Assembly: GCA_047602645.1 (NCBI GenBank)
Contig: JASGGU010000065.1
Location: 1-21,981, forward strand
Direction of reading: 5' to 3'
DNA: 21,981 nucleotides
Source of the DNA: JAEYFP01 sp047602645
GTDB taxonomy: Bacteria > Bacillota > Clostridia > Lachnospirales > Lachnospiraceae
Shown: in pieces, positions 1-8,442 of the stretch
Numbering within the stretch: the stretch's first letter is position 1
Layout: each line of letters starts with the position of its first letter
The notes under the pieces: model-generated
Seen by the model: the letters and a program-made list of their open reading frames with translations, nothing else
Told to the model about the DNA's origin: nothing
The model's database searches: none
Program-made: the position numbers and the translations under genes

Positions 1-2
1 CT

Positions 3-1118
3 TCCGAGCAGGCGGCGGAGGATACGGCGGCCGGAGAGGCAGCACCTGCTGAAGAAGAATCGGCAGTTTGGGCAGATCAGGCAGGTGCAGGGGAAACATG
101 CGGCGATCCGGACGGAAAATACACGATCGGCGTCGTCATCCATACGACAACGGATTTCTTATGCGCGAAATATAAAGCGTATACCGATTATCTGGGAAAG
201 AATTACGGCGTAAAGTTTAACTATTATATTATAGAAAATTTTGCGGATGAAACATACCTTTCGGCGATCGAAAATCTTTGCGCACAGGGCGTAAATGCGA
301 TCATCACAACAAACTTTTCCGGAACCTCCGTATTGCAGGGATTAAAAATCTGTGAAGAAAACGGGGTTTACCTGGGAGTCGGCTGGTCACAGATTGACGA
401 GGCGATCAGAGAGCAGGTATTTGCAAACGAATATTTTGTGGGAAGCTCCTATGAGGCGGATTTCGATGCCGGCTACGAGATTATTACGAGCTTGATTGAT
501 TCGGGCTGTACCAATATCGCGGCAATCGGCTATGAGCCCGGAATTACTTGCCATGACAGAAGATGGGAAGGTATGATGCAGGCATTTGAGGATCATCCGG
601 AGATCAAAAAGGCCGGAGAATACAGAGGTCTTGAATTTACAAAGGCAGTTGAGGACTTCCTTGCGGCCGACGATACGATTGACGGCATTGCAATCACGCT
701 GCTTGGCATTGAATACTGTTCGGAGCCGATCAAATCTGCGGGAAGAGAAGGACAGGTCAAGATTGCTTTCTGTGATCTTTCGGAAAATTGTCAGCAGAGT
801 CTGGACAGCGGAGAAACAGTCTGTGCGATCGGCGGTCAATACAGTGATGTAGTATTTCCGTTTGTATTGATCTACAATGCACTCGAAGGAAATCCGATGG
901 AAAAGGTAGAGGTACCTGTCAACTTCATCGTATGCAAGTCCGGTACCGAATTTGCAGATTATATGACCTATCTTCACAACGACGGAGTTTATGCATGGAC
1001 AACAGAAGAAATTGATCAGTTGATTTTATCCAAGAACAGCGAGGCTACTTCGGCAGACCTGCTTGAAATGGGCGCGAGCTATAGTGTAGAGGATACAATT
1101 GCAAGACACGGCAAGTAA
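3..1118 (+). CDS. Sugar ABC transporter substrate-binding lipoprotein, 5' end missing
   Basis: The frame is open from the first bases to a TAA stop, so the gene begins before the window. The visible part starts with an Ala/Glu/Gly-rich stretch (SEQAAEDTAAGEAAPAEEE), typical of the linker after a lipoprotein cysteine. A type I periplasmic-binding fold follows (KYTIGVVIHTTTDF as first strand, then AQGVNAIITTNFSGTSV and NIAAIGYEPG), as in the ribose/galactose-binding (Peripla_BP) families. Role: extracellular capture of a monosaccharide for an ABC importer. An RbsC-type permease gene starts 23 bases downstream. The lipoprotein signal itself lies outside the window, so membrane anchoring is inferred. 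The first in-frame start codon inside the window (TTG at 333) falls within the fold and is not the true start. The exact sugar cannot be read from the sequence. Confidence 0.85.
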   Translation, partial: SEQAAEDTAAGEAAPAEEESAVWADQAGAGETCGDPDGKYTIGVVIHTTTDFLCAKYKAYTDYLGKNYGVKFNYYIIENFADETYLSAIENLCAQGVNAIITTNFSGTSVLQGLKICEENGVYLGVGWSQIDEAIREQVFANEYFVGSSYEADFDAGYEIITSLIDSGCTNIAAIGYEPGITCHDRRWEGMMQAFEDHPEIKKAGEYRGLEFTKAVEDFLAADDTIDGIAITLLGIEYCSEPIKSAGREGQVKIAFCDLSENCQQSLDSGETVCAIGGQYSDVVFPFVLIYNALEGNPMEKVEVPVNFIVCKSGTEFADYMTYLHNDGVYAWTTEEIDQLILSKNSEATSADLLEMGASYSVEDTIARHGK

Positions 1119-1141
1119 GCTGCTTTAGAAAAGGGGACAAT

Positions 1142-2125
1142 ATGAATAGCAAATCCACCAGGTTTCGTAATATAATAAAGGTAATTCTGCTGCCGGTATT
1201 TGTTTATGTATTATTCTTTGTCTGTTCGGGCGGCAGCTTCGGAAAACCGGCAAGCATTATTATGAATTTTAAACAAACATTAGCCCCCACATTGATATCC
1301 TATGCGATGTGCTGCAATATGTTAAATGACAGGATGGACCTGAGCGCGGGAGCAGTTGTTATGCTCTCCGCGATGCTCGGGGCAAAGATGGTCTACCTTT
1401 ACGGCATCGGACTTGTCCCGTTTGTGCTGGTCGTCGTTATTTCGGCGGTTGTGCTCGGAACCATATCGGGAGCAGTCTATATGCTTTTAAAAGTTCCGGC
1501 TATCGTAACGGCTCTGGGGGTGTGTATGGTTTATGAAACACTCTCAAATCTTGCCAGTATTTCATGGGTAACCGCAATCAGCGGAGAGATCACAATGCTT
1601 GGAAGATTTCCGTACTGCATCATCCTCTTCTTTGTGATGTTCGTGCTTTTTTATCTGCTGTTCAATTATACAAAATTCGGTTATCATGTAAGAGCGTGTG
1701 CAAGCTCTCAGCAGATCGCCAAGAATGCAGGGGTGGATACGAAGAAAACAGCATTTTTGTGCTATGTTGTGTCATCACTGTTTCTCGGAGTGGCGGCCCT
1801 GCTCAAAATATCGATTCAGGGTTCGATTGATACACCGATGTATATGTCCAGCACAAACATTATTTTCAACTGTATGCTTGGGATTTATGTAGGACTGGCT
1901 CTGGAGCAGTACTGTAATCTGTTAGTCGGCATTCTGATCGGTAATTTTATTTTAAACATGCTGACAACGGGGCTTTTGAGTCTTGGCTTATCTGCCTCCC
2001 TGCAGGATACGGCTTCGGGAATTTTTCTGCTGGTAATTATGATCTTTACGTATAATAATCAAAGAGTACTTGATTTCATGAATGACAGAAAACTGAAAAA
2101 AGAGCTGATTGAAGCAAATCAGTGA
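1142..2125 (+). CDS. RbsC-type sugar ABC transporter permease
   Basis: A 327-residue, very hydrophobic membrane protein of the BPD_transp_2 (ribose/xylose/galactose permease) family. About eight to ten membrane segments are visible, for example around residues 12-28, 90-110, 155-172 and 200-220. The cytoplasmic segment TKFGYHVRACASSQQIAKNAG resembles the conserved RbsC stretch around 'TRFGR..YA.G.N..AA..SGI'. Length is normal for the family. The start is supported by AAAAGGGG five bases upstream. It follows the binding-protein gene and probably forms the channel of the same importer. No ATPase gene lies between it and the downstream regulatory genes; the ATPase is presumably upstream of the window or elsewhere. 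The sugar is unknown, although the adjacent kinase and isomerase suggest a pentose or deoxyhexose. Confidence 0.85.
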   Translation: MNSKSTRFRNIIKVILLPVFVYVLFFVCSGGSFGKPASIIMNFKQTLAPTLISYAMCCNMLNDRMDLSAGAVVMLSAMLGAKMVYLYGIGLVPFVLVVVISAVVLGTISGAVYMLLKVPAIVTALGVCMVYETLSNLASISWVTAISGEITMLGRFPYCIILFFVMFVLFYLLFNYTKFGYHVRACASSQQIAKNAGVDTKKTAFLCYVVSSLFLGVAALLKISIQGSIDTPMYMSSTNIIFNCMLGIYVGLALEQYCNLLVGILIGNFILNMLTTGLLSLGLSASLQDTASGIFLLVIMIFTYNNQRVLDFMNDRKLKKELIEANQ

Positions 2126-2161
2126 CAACGGATAACGGCGGTATTTGAGGCATGTACAATT

Positions 2162-3760
2162 ATGATTAAGGTTTTACTTGTTGATGATGAAAATATGGCG
2201 CTGGAGTATCTGGAAACAATCATTCAATGGGAATATTACGGATTTCAATTGATTGGTGTGACGACAGATCCCGACCAGGCTCTGCGCCTGTATAAAAAAT
2301 ACAGGCCAAAGCTTGTTATAACGGATGTGAAAATGCCCGGCATGAGCGGATTAGAATTAGTGAATCTGATCCGTGAATATGGCGGGCAGTCGCACATCCT
2401 GTTTTTGTCTGCTTATAAAAATTTTGATTATATCAAGCAGGCGATCCGCTTGAACATCGACGATTATTTGCTGAAGAGTGATTTGGAGGAAGAGGGCTTT
2501 TTAAAAAAGATATTGAAGCTGAAAGAGGAAATTGATAAAGAAGAGGCTAAAAATGAATATACGCTCGGTGTGATTCTGGAGACGCTGTTCAAGAAAAATA
2601 TTCCGGAAGAGCATTATAAGCGGATGCTGGACGAGACAGATTATATCCGGCTGCATAAAAAATATTATTATATGATTCTGGCCGAGAAAAATCCACCGAA
2701 GTTTCTGGAAAAATATTTTACACAAAGTGAGCATGAAAATTATGAATATGAGTTTTTAGATGCGTGTACAGAAGCCGGAAGAGAAAAAGAGCTTTGGCCT
2801 GTTACTGTTTTTGCGGTAAATGAGAATGAACACCTGGCGGTGCTCGAGGCAGACGGCGGTGTAGTGGCGCAGAAGGAAATATTGGAGCAGCTCTATTATT
2901 ATGCACGCCGGGTTTTTCAGGCAATGAATACGGGAAAGCAGTTGTTTCATTTGTATTATTCTGCGAACAGAATGTCAGTCCGTGAATTTGGCCGCTTTTA
3001 TTCGGAAAACAAAAGCCAGATGTCCCAGCGGTATTTAAAGAAAAAGGCAGAAATTACGGAGTTTGCCGCACAACTGCCGCAAATCGGAGAGGGCAGGGAG
3101 CCTAAGTCGATTACCTCGGATGAGATTTATCAAAAGATTAAGCAGCAGGATCAGGAAGCGATTTTTAACTATTTGCAGACAATTAAAATTGCGATTGCCA
3201 AAGAGGATTGTTTTTCTTATTTATGGTATGTAAAAAACGGGTTTGAAGCGCTGAACCTGTATGTAGGCTTCCTTGCCGGAGAAAAAAGCGGCAGGCGGTT
3301 TTCTATTGTCGAAAACAGCACTTCGTATGACTTCAGCGACCCCGCGCAGATGACCGGCTTTATTGAGCAGAAGATCAATGAGATCTGGATGATGTTTCAT
3401 GAAAGTGAAAAGGAGATTTATTCTAAAAGTATTTTAAAGGCCATTACCTTTATCAAAGAATTATATGATGATCCGCAGCTTTCTTCAAATATGGTGGCCG
3501 GGCATGTAAACATTTCCGCTTCCTGGTTGTCTACACGGTTTAAAGAGGAGGTCGGCATCGGCGTCAGTGATTATATCAACAGCGTACGGATCGAACAGGC
3601 AAAGAAGCGGCTCAAAAATTATGATGAGATGGTTTATGAAGTATCGGAAAAGGTCGGCTTTACCTCAAGTCAGTATTTCAGCAGAATTTTCAAGGAGTAC
3701 GAAGGCTGTACGCCAAACCAGTATAAGAGAGACTGCAGTAATAAAGGGGAGCCGGTATGA
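2162..3760 (+). CDS. Response regulator, REC plus AraC-type DNA-binding domain (YesN-like)
   Basis: A 532-residue cytoplasmic regulator. The N-terminal receiver domain (about 1-125) has the acidic pair D8-D9 in LLVDDE, the phospho-acceptor D55 in VITDVKMPG, and the conserved lysine in YLLKSD. A long middle region (about 130-420) is of the kind usual in YesN proteins. The C-terminal AraC/XylS double helix-turn-helix (about 422-522) carries the family signature VSEKVGFTSSQYFSRIFKEYEGCTPNQYK. Its stop overlaps the start of the downstream histidine kinase (ATGA), so the two are translationally coupled partners. In Clostridia such pairs usually sit beside sugar ABC transporters and control them. 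The transporter genes just upstream, and possibly xylB downstream, are the likely targets, by inference. The ribosome binding site is weak. Confidence 0.92.
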   Translation: MIKVLLVDDENMALEYLETIIQWEYYGFQLIGVTTDPDQALRLYKKYRPKLVITDVKMPGMSGLELVNLIREYGGQSHILFLSAYKNFDYIKQAIRLNIDDYLLKSDLEEEGFLKKILKLKEEIDKEEAKNEYTLGVILETLFKKNIPEEHYKRMLDETDYIRLHKKYYYMILAEKNPPKFLEKYFTQSEHENYEYEFLDACTEAGREKELWPVTVFAVNENEHLAVLEADGGVVAQKEILEQLYYYARRVFQAMNTGKQLFHLYYSANRMSVREFGRFYSENKSQMSQRYLKKKAEITEFAAQLPQIGEGREPKSITSDEIYQKIKQQDQEAIFNYLQTIKIAIAKEDCFSYLWYVKNGFEALNLYVGFLAGEKSGRRFSIVENSTSYDFSDPAQMTGFIEQKINEIWMMFHESEKEIYSKSILKAITFIKELYDDPQLSSNMVAGHVNISASWLSTRFKEEVGIGVSDYINSVRIEQAKKRLKNYDEMVYEVSEKVGFTSSQYFSRIFKEYEGCTPNQYKRDCSNKGEPV

Positions 3761-5559
3761 AACTGAAAAATAAATTGCTGATTTCCCAGATTCTTGTATT
3801 TTTTATTATATTTGCTGTTTTCACGACGGTCTTGTCCAATATTATCTATACCTCTGTGAGCAAAACCGATCTTGAAAATGTGATGAATTTGAATGAGCAG
3901 ATCATGACACATATTGATCAGTATTTTGAAGAACTGCAGCGGTTTTCTCTTGTGGTGCGGGATGACGAAGGACTAAAGGAGCTGATCGGAAGCTATCATA
4001 AAAATCCGACAAGAGCAAATCAGGCGAAAATCAGCCTGTATTTATCGGGAATCGGGCTCAGGGATCATGTGCGCTCTTATGAAATGCTTGGAATTTATAT
4101 TGAAAGTAAGGACCCGAAAGGGGAGAGGAGCTTTACGACAGTCGGACTTCCCCAAGAGCTTAAGCGGCATATCCGGGAGGTTCTGCCGGAGGCGGCGGCA
4201 AAGGAAAATAAAGCCGGATTCCTCGATCCGTTTACTTACGAAGGGGAATCTGCCACGGTATTCGGAAATAAATTCAATATGGCGTACGGGTATGTGAGCG
4301 AGTATGAATTGGAGGGGATTTCGGGCACTGTGACGGTGATTGCCTCTTTTGATCCGATCATCTATATTGCGGAGAGTATGAGCGATTACAGCAAGGATTA
4401 TCTATTGCTGAACGGGGAAAACGACATCATTGCACCCAGTGTGAAAGATTCCAAAATTAACGTTGAGCGAATATTGGAATCGATTACGTACGGACGAAGC
4501 TACAGGGAGGGCTTTGTACGGGAGAAAAATGCGGTTTCCGCCCTGCATTTTTCTAATTACGGAAACTGGAAAATTATTTGCAGACTGACCAGAGAGGATA
4601 TTTTGGAAAACAACAGATCCCTGATTCTGCTTGACGAGCTGCTGGTGGCGATCTTTGGTATCTGCGTGATATTGATTATGATTCCGCTTGTGCAGAAATT
4701 TACGAAGCCTCTGTCGAAGCTGCTGGACCAGATGAATCAGATCTCAGCCGGAAATCTGAACGCCCGGGTGGAAATTACATCAAAGGATGAAATTGCCGAG
4801 GTAGGAAAAGCCTTTAACAGTATGGCGGAGCAGCTGCAGGTCAATATCGGACAGATGCTTGAGCAGGAAAAACGGGAGCAGAAAATGAAATACAGCCTGC
4901 TCGTCTCACAGGTTGATCCGCATTTTATCTATAATACGATGAATACAATCACATATCTGGCCCAAAAGGGCCGGAATAAGGATGTTATAGAAGTGAATAA
5001 AGCGATGATCTCCATTTTAAGAGACCGGCTGAGGATTAAAATTGAGGATGCCTATGATACGCTGGAGCAGGAGCTTGAGGTGGTAAAGGACTATCTGACC
5101 ATTCAGTCGTACCGGTATGCGGATACGTTTAAGGCACAGTTTTTTATAGCGGAAGAAACGAAATATTTGTTTCTTGCAAAGAATATTCTACAGCCACTCG
5201 TTGAAAATGCGCTGTTTCACGGAATTTTGTGCAACAAAGATGAGGAGGGAGAGATTATCGGAGGTTGTATTAAAATCAGCACCGAGAAGGAAGGAGATTA
5301 TCTGCTGATCCGTATCAGCGATAACGGAACAGGTATTTCTGAGGATATTCTGGAAAAGCTTGAGACCGATGTGCCGTCTGTCATTCGGGGCGAGCATATC
5401 GGAATCAGGAATATCAAAGGCCGGATCAGGTATCTGTACGGAGAGGATTATACGTTTGATATTCGTTCAAGGGAACTGGAAGGCACAACCATCCTTATCA
5501 GGCTGCCGCTTATTCGGGAAAATCTCACAGTTGCAATTGACAAATGTCCCATGATGTAG
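3757..5559 (+). CDS. Sensor histidine kinase, YesM family
   Basis: A 600-residue membrane sensor kinase. Order: first membrane segment (about 9-31), extracellular sensor region of the Cache type (about 35-285), second membrane segment (about 288-311), HAMP linker (about 312-365, including AGNLNARVEITSKDEIAEV), the His_kinase phosphoacceptor domain with H389 in SQVDPHFIYNTMNTI, then an HATPase domain with the N box LVENALFHG (N484), DNGTG (D522) and the HIGIRNIKGR segment. All catalytic motifs are present. Its ATG overlaps the stop of the response-regulator gene. It probably senses extracellular sugar directly, or through the sugar-loaded binding protein at the left edge, and phosphorylates the partner AraC-type regulator; that ligand is inference. 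The 3' end of the gene may hold the -35 box of the xylB promoter. Confidence 0.93.
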   Translation: MKLKNKLLISQILVFFIIFAVFTTVLSNIIYTSVSKTDLENVMNLNEQIMTHIDQYFEELQRFSLVVRDDEGLKELIGSYHKNPTRANQAKISLYLSGIGLRDHVRSYEMLGIYIESKDPKGERSFTTVGLPQELKRHIREVLPEAAAKENKAGFLDPFTYEGESATVFGNKFNMAYGYVSEYELEGISGTVTVIASFDPIIYIAESMSDYSKDYLLLNGENDIIAPSVKDSKINVERILESITYGRSYREGFVREKNAVSALHFSNYGNWKIICRLTREDILENNRSLILLDELLVAIFGICVILIMIPLVQKFTKPLSKLLDQMNQISAGNLNARVEITSKDEIAEVGKAFNSMAEQLQVNIGQMLEQEKREQKMKYSLLVSQVDPHFIYNTMNTITYLAQKGRNKDVIEVNKAMISILRDRLRIKIEDAYDTLEQELEVVKDYLTIQSYRYADTFKAQFFIAEETKYLFLAKNILQPLVENALFHGILCNKDEEGEIIGGCIKISTEKEGDYLLIRISDNGTGISEDILEKLETDVPSVIRGEHIGIRNIKGRIRYLYGEDYTFDIRSRELEGTTILIRLPLIRENLTVAIDKCPMM

Positions 5560-5565
5560 TACGCT
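5537..5565 (+). promoter_or_regulatory. Candidate sigma-A promoter for xylB
   Basis: TTGACA (5537-5542) is followed after 17 bases by TACGCT (5560-5565), which matches the -10 consensus at only three positions. It would start transcription just before the palindromic operator at 5575-5595, the same layout as the better promoter before the DUF4867-like gene. The -35 lies inside the histidine-kinase coding end. The weak -10 keeps this tentative. Confidence 0.4.
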
Positions 5566-5574
5566 GAAAGAAAT

Positions 5575-5595
5575 ATAGTTCAGTCACTAAACTAA
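5575..5595 (+). promoter_or_regulatory. ROK repressor operator, copy 1 (before xylB)
   Basis: A 21-bp near-palindrome centred on C5585; its core TAGTTCAGT-C-ACTAAACTA has one mismatched pair. By position-wise comparison it matches the copy at 8402-8422 at 17 of 21 bases. It sits 34 bases before the xylB start. The sequence resembles known XylR/ROK operators (TTAGTTTR half-sites). Binding by the ROK regulator encoded at 7060-8223 is inferred. Confidence 0.7.
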
Positions 5596-5629
5596 ATAAT
5601 TTTACAGCGAACATGAAGGAGGCAATAAG

Positions 5630-7096
5630 ATGTTGTATATAGGGATTGATTTGGGAACCTCTGCGGTCAAAATGCTTTTGATGGACGGCTGCGGCGGTAT
5701 CAGGAAAATTGTTTCAAAAGAGTATCCGATCAGCTTCCCGCATCCGGGCTGGTCTGAGCAGAAACCGGAGGACTGGTGGGAGCAGACGCTTATCGGATTA
5801 AAGGAGCTGACAAGCGAATGTGATAAAAATGAGATTGCCGGCATCAGCTTTGGCGGTCAGATGCATGGCCTCGTCGTGCTCGACAAGGAGGATCAGGTCA
5901 TTCGGCCGGCAATTCTCTGGAACGACGGCAGAACAGGCAGAGAAACGGATTATTTAAATACGGTAATCGGAAAAGAGAAGCTTTCGGAATATACCGCTAA
6001 TATTGCATTTGCGGGCTTTACCGCACCGAAGCTGCTTTGGATGAAGGAAAATGAGCCGGAGCTTTTTGCAAGGATTGATAAGATTATGCTGCCGAAGGAT
6101 TATATCGCCTACAAGCTCTCGGGTGTGCACTGTACGGATCTGTCGGACGCTTCGGGCATGCTGCTGCTGGATGTAAAAAATAAATGCTGGTCCAAAGAAA
6201 TGATGGAGATCTGCTCTGTCAGAGAAGAGCAGCTTGCGAAGCTTTTTGAAAGCTATGCCGTAGTCGGCAGTATCAAACCGGAGCTGGCAAGGGAGCTGGG
6301 TCTTCCCGCAGAGGTGAAAATCGTAGCGGGGGCAGGAGACAATGCTGCTGCTGCTGTCGGGACGGGTACGGTCGGTGACGGCATGTGCAATATTTCCCTC
6401 GGTACGAGCGGTACGATCTTTATTTCCAGCAGGAACTTTTGTGTGGATGACCACAATGCACTGCACGCTTTTGCGCATTCCGACGGGCATTATCATTTGA
6501 TGGGCTGTATGCTGAGCGCGGCTTCCTGCAACAAGTGGTGGATGGAGGATATCGTCGGCACGAAGGAGTATGGAAGGGAGCAGGAGGAAATCACGAAGCT
6601 CGGTGAGAACAATGTATTTTTCCTGCCGTATCTGATGGGCGAACGTTCTCCGCATAACAATCCGGATGCGCGGGCGATGTTCATCGGCATGTCGATGGAT
6701 ACGACGAGAGCGGATATGACGCAGGCTGTATTGGAGGGTGTGGCATTCGGCATCAGGGACTCCTTTGAAGTGGCAAAAGCGCTCGGAATTAAAATAGAAA
6801 AGACAAAAATCTGCGGAGGCGGAGCCAAAAGCGCACTGTGGAAAAAGATCATGGCAAATGTGCTCGGTATTACGGTGGAGGTCATCGAATCCGAGGAGGG
6901 TCCCGGCTATGGAGGCGCGATTCTTGCCGCTGTCGGCTGCGGTGAATACGCATCCGTTGAGGAGGCGGCAGAAAAGCTTGTCAAGGTGGTCGGCACCGTG
7001 GAGCCGGACGCAGAGCTTGTCGCCAAATATGAAGAAAAGTATCAGCAGTTCAGAAAGCTCTATCCGACGGTGAAGGTGCTGTTCGGTTCCAGATAA
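5630..7096 (+). CDS. xylB: Xylulokinase (FGGY carbohydrate kinase)
   Basis: A 488-residue cytoplasmic kinase that would phosphorylate D-xylulose with ATP to D-xylulose 5-phosphate, the entry to the pentose phosphate pathway. Family marks: the actin-like nucleotide-binding start YIGIDLGTSAVKMLLMD, the xylulokinase substrate segment GISFGGQMHGLV, ILWNDGRTGRE, LPKDYIAYKLSG, SDASGM, the catalytic-Asp segment GAGDNAAAAVG, the second phosphate loop ISLGTSGTIF, and the C-terminal ICGGGAKSALWKKIMANVLG. Full length; the start has GAAGGAGG seven bases upstream. A ROK operator lies immediately upstream. Its last 37 bases overlap the end of the convergent ROK gene. The partner isomerase here is of the fucose/arabinose-isomerase family, not XylA. 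The physiological ketose could therefore be another one, such as L-xylulose or D-ribulose; assignment within FGGY is by overall resemblance. Confidence 0.88.
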   Translation: MLYIGIDLGTSAVKMLLMDGCGGIRKIVSKEYPISFPHPGWSEQKPEDWWEQTLIGLKELTSECDKNEIAGISFGGQMHGLVVLDKEDQVIRPAILWNDGRTGRETDYLNTVIGKEKLSEYTANIAFAGFTAPKLLWMKENEPELFARIDKIMLPKDYIAYKLSGVHCTDLSDASGMLLLDVKNKCWSKEMMEICSVREEQLAKLFESYAVVGSIKPELARELGLPAEVKIVAGAGDNAAAAVGTGTVGDGMCNISLGTSGTIFISSRNFCVDDHNALHAFAHSDGHYHLMGCMLSAASCNKWWMEDIVGTKEYGREQEEITKLGENNVFFLPYLMGERSPHNNPDARAMFIGMSMDTTRADMTQAVLEGVAFGIRDSFEVAKALGIKIEKTKICGGGAKSALWKKIMANVLGITVEVIESEEGPGYGGAILAAVGCGEYASVEEAAEKLVKVVGTVEPDAELVAKYEEKYQQFRKLYPTVKVLFGSR

Positions 7097-8223
7097 TCAA
7101 CACCAAGAAAGCGGTTAATGCAGACGCAGACACCGCCGAGCAAAATAGAAATATCCTGAAGACCGGATGGAACGAGTGTACAATACTTGTTCATCCGGTT
7201 TTTCAGTTGGGCTTCGATTTTCGTAATGAGGTCAGGAATGTACATCGTAAAGGAGCAGTTGATGACGATAACATCCGGATTGAAAATATTCAGCAGGTTA
7301 TTCATGCCGACCGAAAGATACTTGACGAATTGATCGGCCATGGCGGCGGCATCCGGATCTCCTGCCACATGAGCTGCGATAAAGTCGTTGATATAAGCGG
7401 AGGGTATTTTTTTAAGCCGCGCATAATCGTGCAGGATTGCGCGTTCGGAAGCATACTGTTCCAGGCATCCCTGATTGCCGCACGGACAGTCGCGTCCGTT
7501 TGCCTCGACAATGGAATGGCCGAATTCTCCGGCGTTCCCGTTAAAGCCGGTATACAGCTTGTTGTTGATGATGATGCCGATGCCGATACCGGAATGAACA
7601 CTGATGCCGATCATGTTGGGCACGTTGTAGCAAAACGATTTTTCTCCGAGAACCGAAAGATTCGCTTCATTTTCCAGTGCAACTGGAATATGGAAAAAGT
7701 CCTCGAGCTTTTCGGCAAACGGGAGCTGCTCGTAATTGTAATAAGGAGTAAAGGTAATTTGATTTTCATGGATCACGCCGTGAATGCCGAGGCAGATGCC
7801 GACAACTCCGAACAAAGCGGAGGGCAGATCGCGGATTGTCTGTGCAATCAGCTCAATGACGCCGTCGATGACGTTGTAGCGGGAATAGCTGTTTGCATAT
7901 TGCTTGAGACCGCAATTATTTCCCTTCAGATCGGAAGTGAAAACCGTAATGAGGCTGACGCCCAAATCGATAGAAATAATATGTCCGTGTTCCTTGCAGA
8001 ATTCGAGCAGGATCGGCTTGCGTCCGAGTGATGTGTCATCGCTTCCGATTTCGCGGACAAGCTGCTTCTCAAGCAAGTCGGCAACGATCGTTGAAATTGT
8101 CGCTTTTGTCAGACCCAATTTATTGGAAATTGCCGCGCGGGAAATAGGTCCTTCATTAAGGATCGTTTCTAGCACGAGATGAGAATTGATGTCTCTGATT
8201 AATTCTTTGCTTCCGGTTATCAT
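7060..8223 (-). CDS. ROK family transcriptional repressor (XylR-like)
   Basis: A 387-residue regulator. The N-terminal winged helix-turn-helix (about 8-75) reads GPISRAAISNKLGLTKATIS. It is followed by an actin-like ROK domain with the start IISIDLGVSLITVFTSD, and the zinc-site motif CPCGNQGCLEQYAS, which carries the cysteines usual in ROK proteins. Length is typical of XylR/NagC-type repressors. Role: binds operator DNA in the absence of sugar and is released by a sugar or sugar-phosphate. It is convergent with xylB, overlapping by 37 bases, and divergent from the DUF4867-like/isomerase genes. Three matching operators (before xylB, over its own promoter, and before the DUF4867-like gene) argue for local and self control. 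The start is preceded on its strand by AGAGGTG. Confidence 0.9.
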   Translation of the reverse strand: MITGSKELIRDINSHLVLETILNEGPISRAAISNKLGLTKATISTIVADLLEKQLVREIGSDDTSLGRKPILLEFCKEHGHIISIDLGVSLITVFTSDLKGNNCGLKQYANSYSRYNVIDGVIELIAQTIRDLPSALFGVVGICLGIHGVIHENQITFTPYYNYEQLPFAEKLEDFFHIPVALENEANLSVLGEKSFCYNVPNMIGISVHSGIGIGIIINNKLYTGFNGNAGEFGHSIVEANGRDCPCGNQGCLEQYASERAILHDYARLKKIPSAYINDFIAAHVAGDPDAAAMADQFVKYLSVGMNNLLNIFNPDVIVINCSFTMYIPDLITKIEAQLKNRMNKYCTLVPSGLQDISILLGGVCVCINRFLGVDYLEPNSTFTVG

Positions 8224-8261
8224 GATAAAACACCTCTTTGTTTGGTTAGTGGTTGTTAACT

Positions 8262-8290
8262 AGTATACTCTATTTAGTTTAATAAGTAAA
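8262..8290 (-). promoter_or_regulatory. Promoter of the ROK gene
   Basis: Read on the minus strand: TTTACT (8290-8285), 17 bases, TATACT (8267-8262), about 40 bases before the ROK start codon. The -35 box lies inside operator copy 2 (8274-8294), so a bound repressor would block RNA polymerase. This is the classic autoregulatory arrangement. Confidence 0.65.
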
Positions 8291-8294
8291 CAAA
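8274..8294 (+). promoter_or_regulatory. ROK repressor operator, copy 2 (over the ROK promoter)
   Basis: Half-sites TTAGTTTA and TAAACAAA are separated by five bases. It matches copy 3 (8402-8422) at 18 of 21 positions, including the same off-symmetry bases in the outer arm. It covers the -35 and part of the spacer of the ROK promoter. Confidence 0.72.
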
Positions 8295-8364
8295 GTTATA
8301 GAATAGTGATACAGTGAACAGCAACAGAGTATAAAAATTTCCTCTGAAAACAAGAATAAACAAC

Positions 8365-8393
8365 TTGACTGTATTCAAAACAAGTGGTAGCAT
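8365..8393 (+). promoter_or_regulatory. Promoter of the DUF4867-like / isomerase genes
   Basis: TTGACT (8365-8370), 17-base spacer, TAGCAT (8388-8393). Transcription would start at about 8400, directly at operator copy 3. That fits repression by blocking initiation. Confidence 0.6.
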
Positions 8394-8401
8394 AAGAATA
8401 G

Positions 8402-8422
8402 TTAGTTTAGTCATTAAACAAA
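8402..8422 (+). promoter_or_regulatory. ROK repressor operator, copy 3 (before DUF4867-like gene)
   Basis: Half-sites TTAGTTTA-N5-TAAACAAA centred on C8412; eight of ten base pairs are symmetrical. It lies just downstream of the -10 box and 20 bases before the start codon at 8443. It is nearly identical to copies 1 and 2. Confidence 0.75.
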
Positions 8423-8442
8423 TTGAGAAAGGAGTTCTTATC

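Noticed and set aside
387..977. Long minus-strand reading frame opposite the sugar-binding protein gene
   Set aside because: No recognisable family, no ribosome site; it is a shadow of a well-supported gene on the plus strand.
6343..6356. Short GCT repeat inside xylB
   Set aside because: It encodes the alanine run of the conserved GAGDNAAAAVG segment, not a microsatellite of interest.
5954..6655. 233-codon minus-strand frame inside xylB
   Set aside because: Composition is odd for a protein, with scattered His/Arg/Cys; it lies wholly within the conserved xylulokinase gene.
7207..8031. 274-codon plus-strand frame opposite the ROK gene
   Set aside because: It mirrors the ROK codons, has no domain signature and would lie antisense to a clear helix-turn-helix/ROK protein.
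8240..8262. Possible fourth, degenerate ROK operator (GGTTAGT...TTAACTAG) between the ROK gene and its -10 box
   Set aside because: Half-sites and spacing do not match the other three copies; probably chance in AT-rich DNA.
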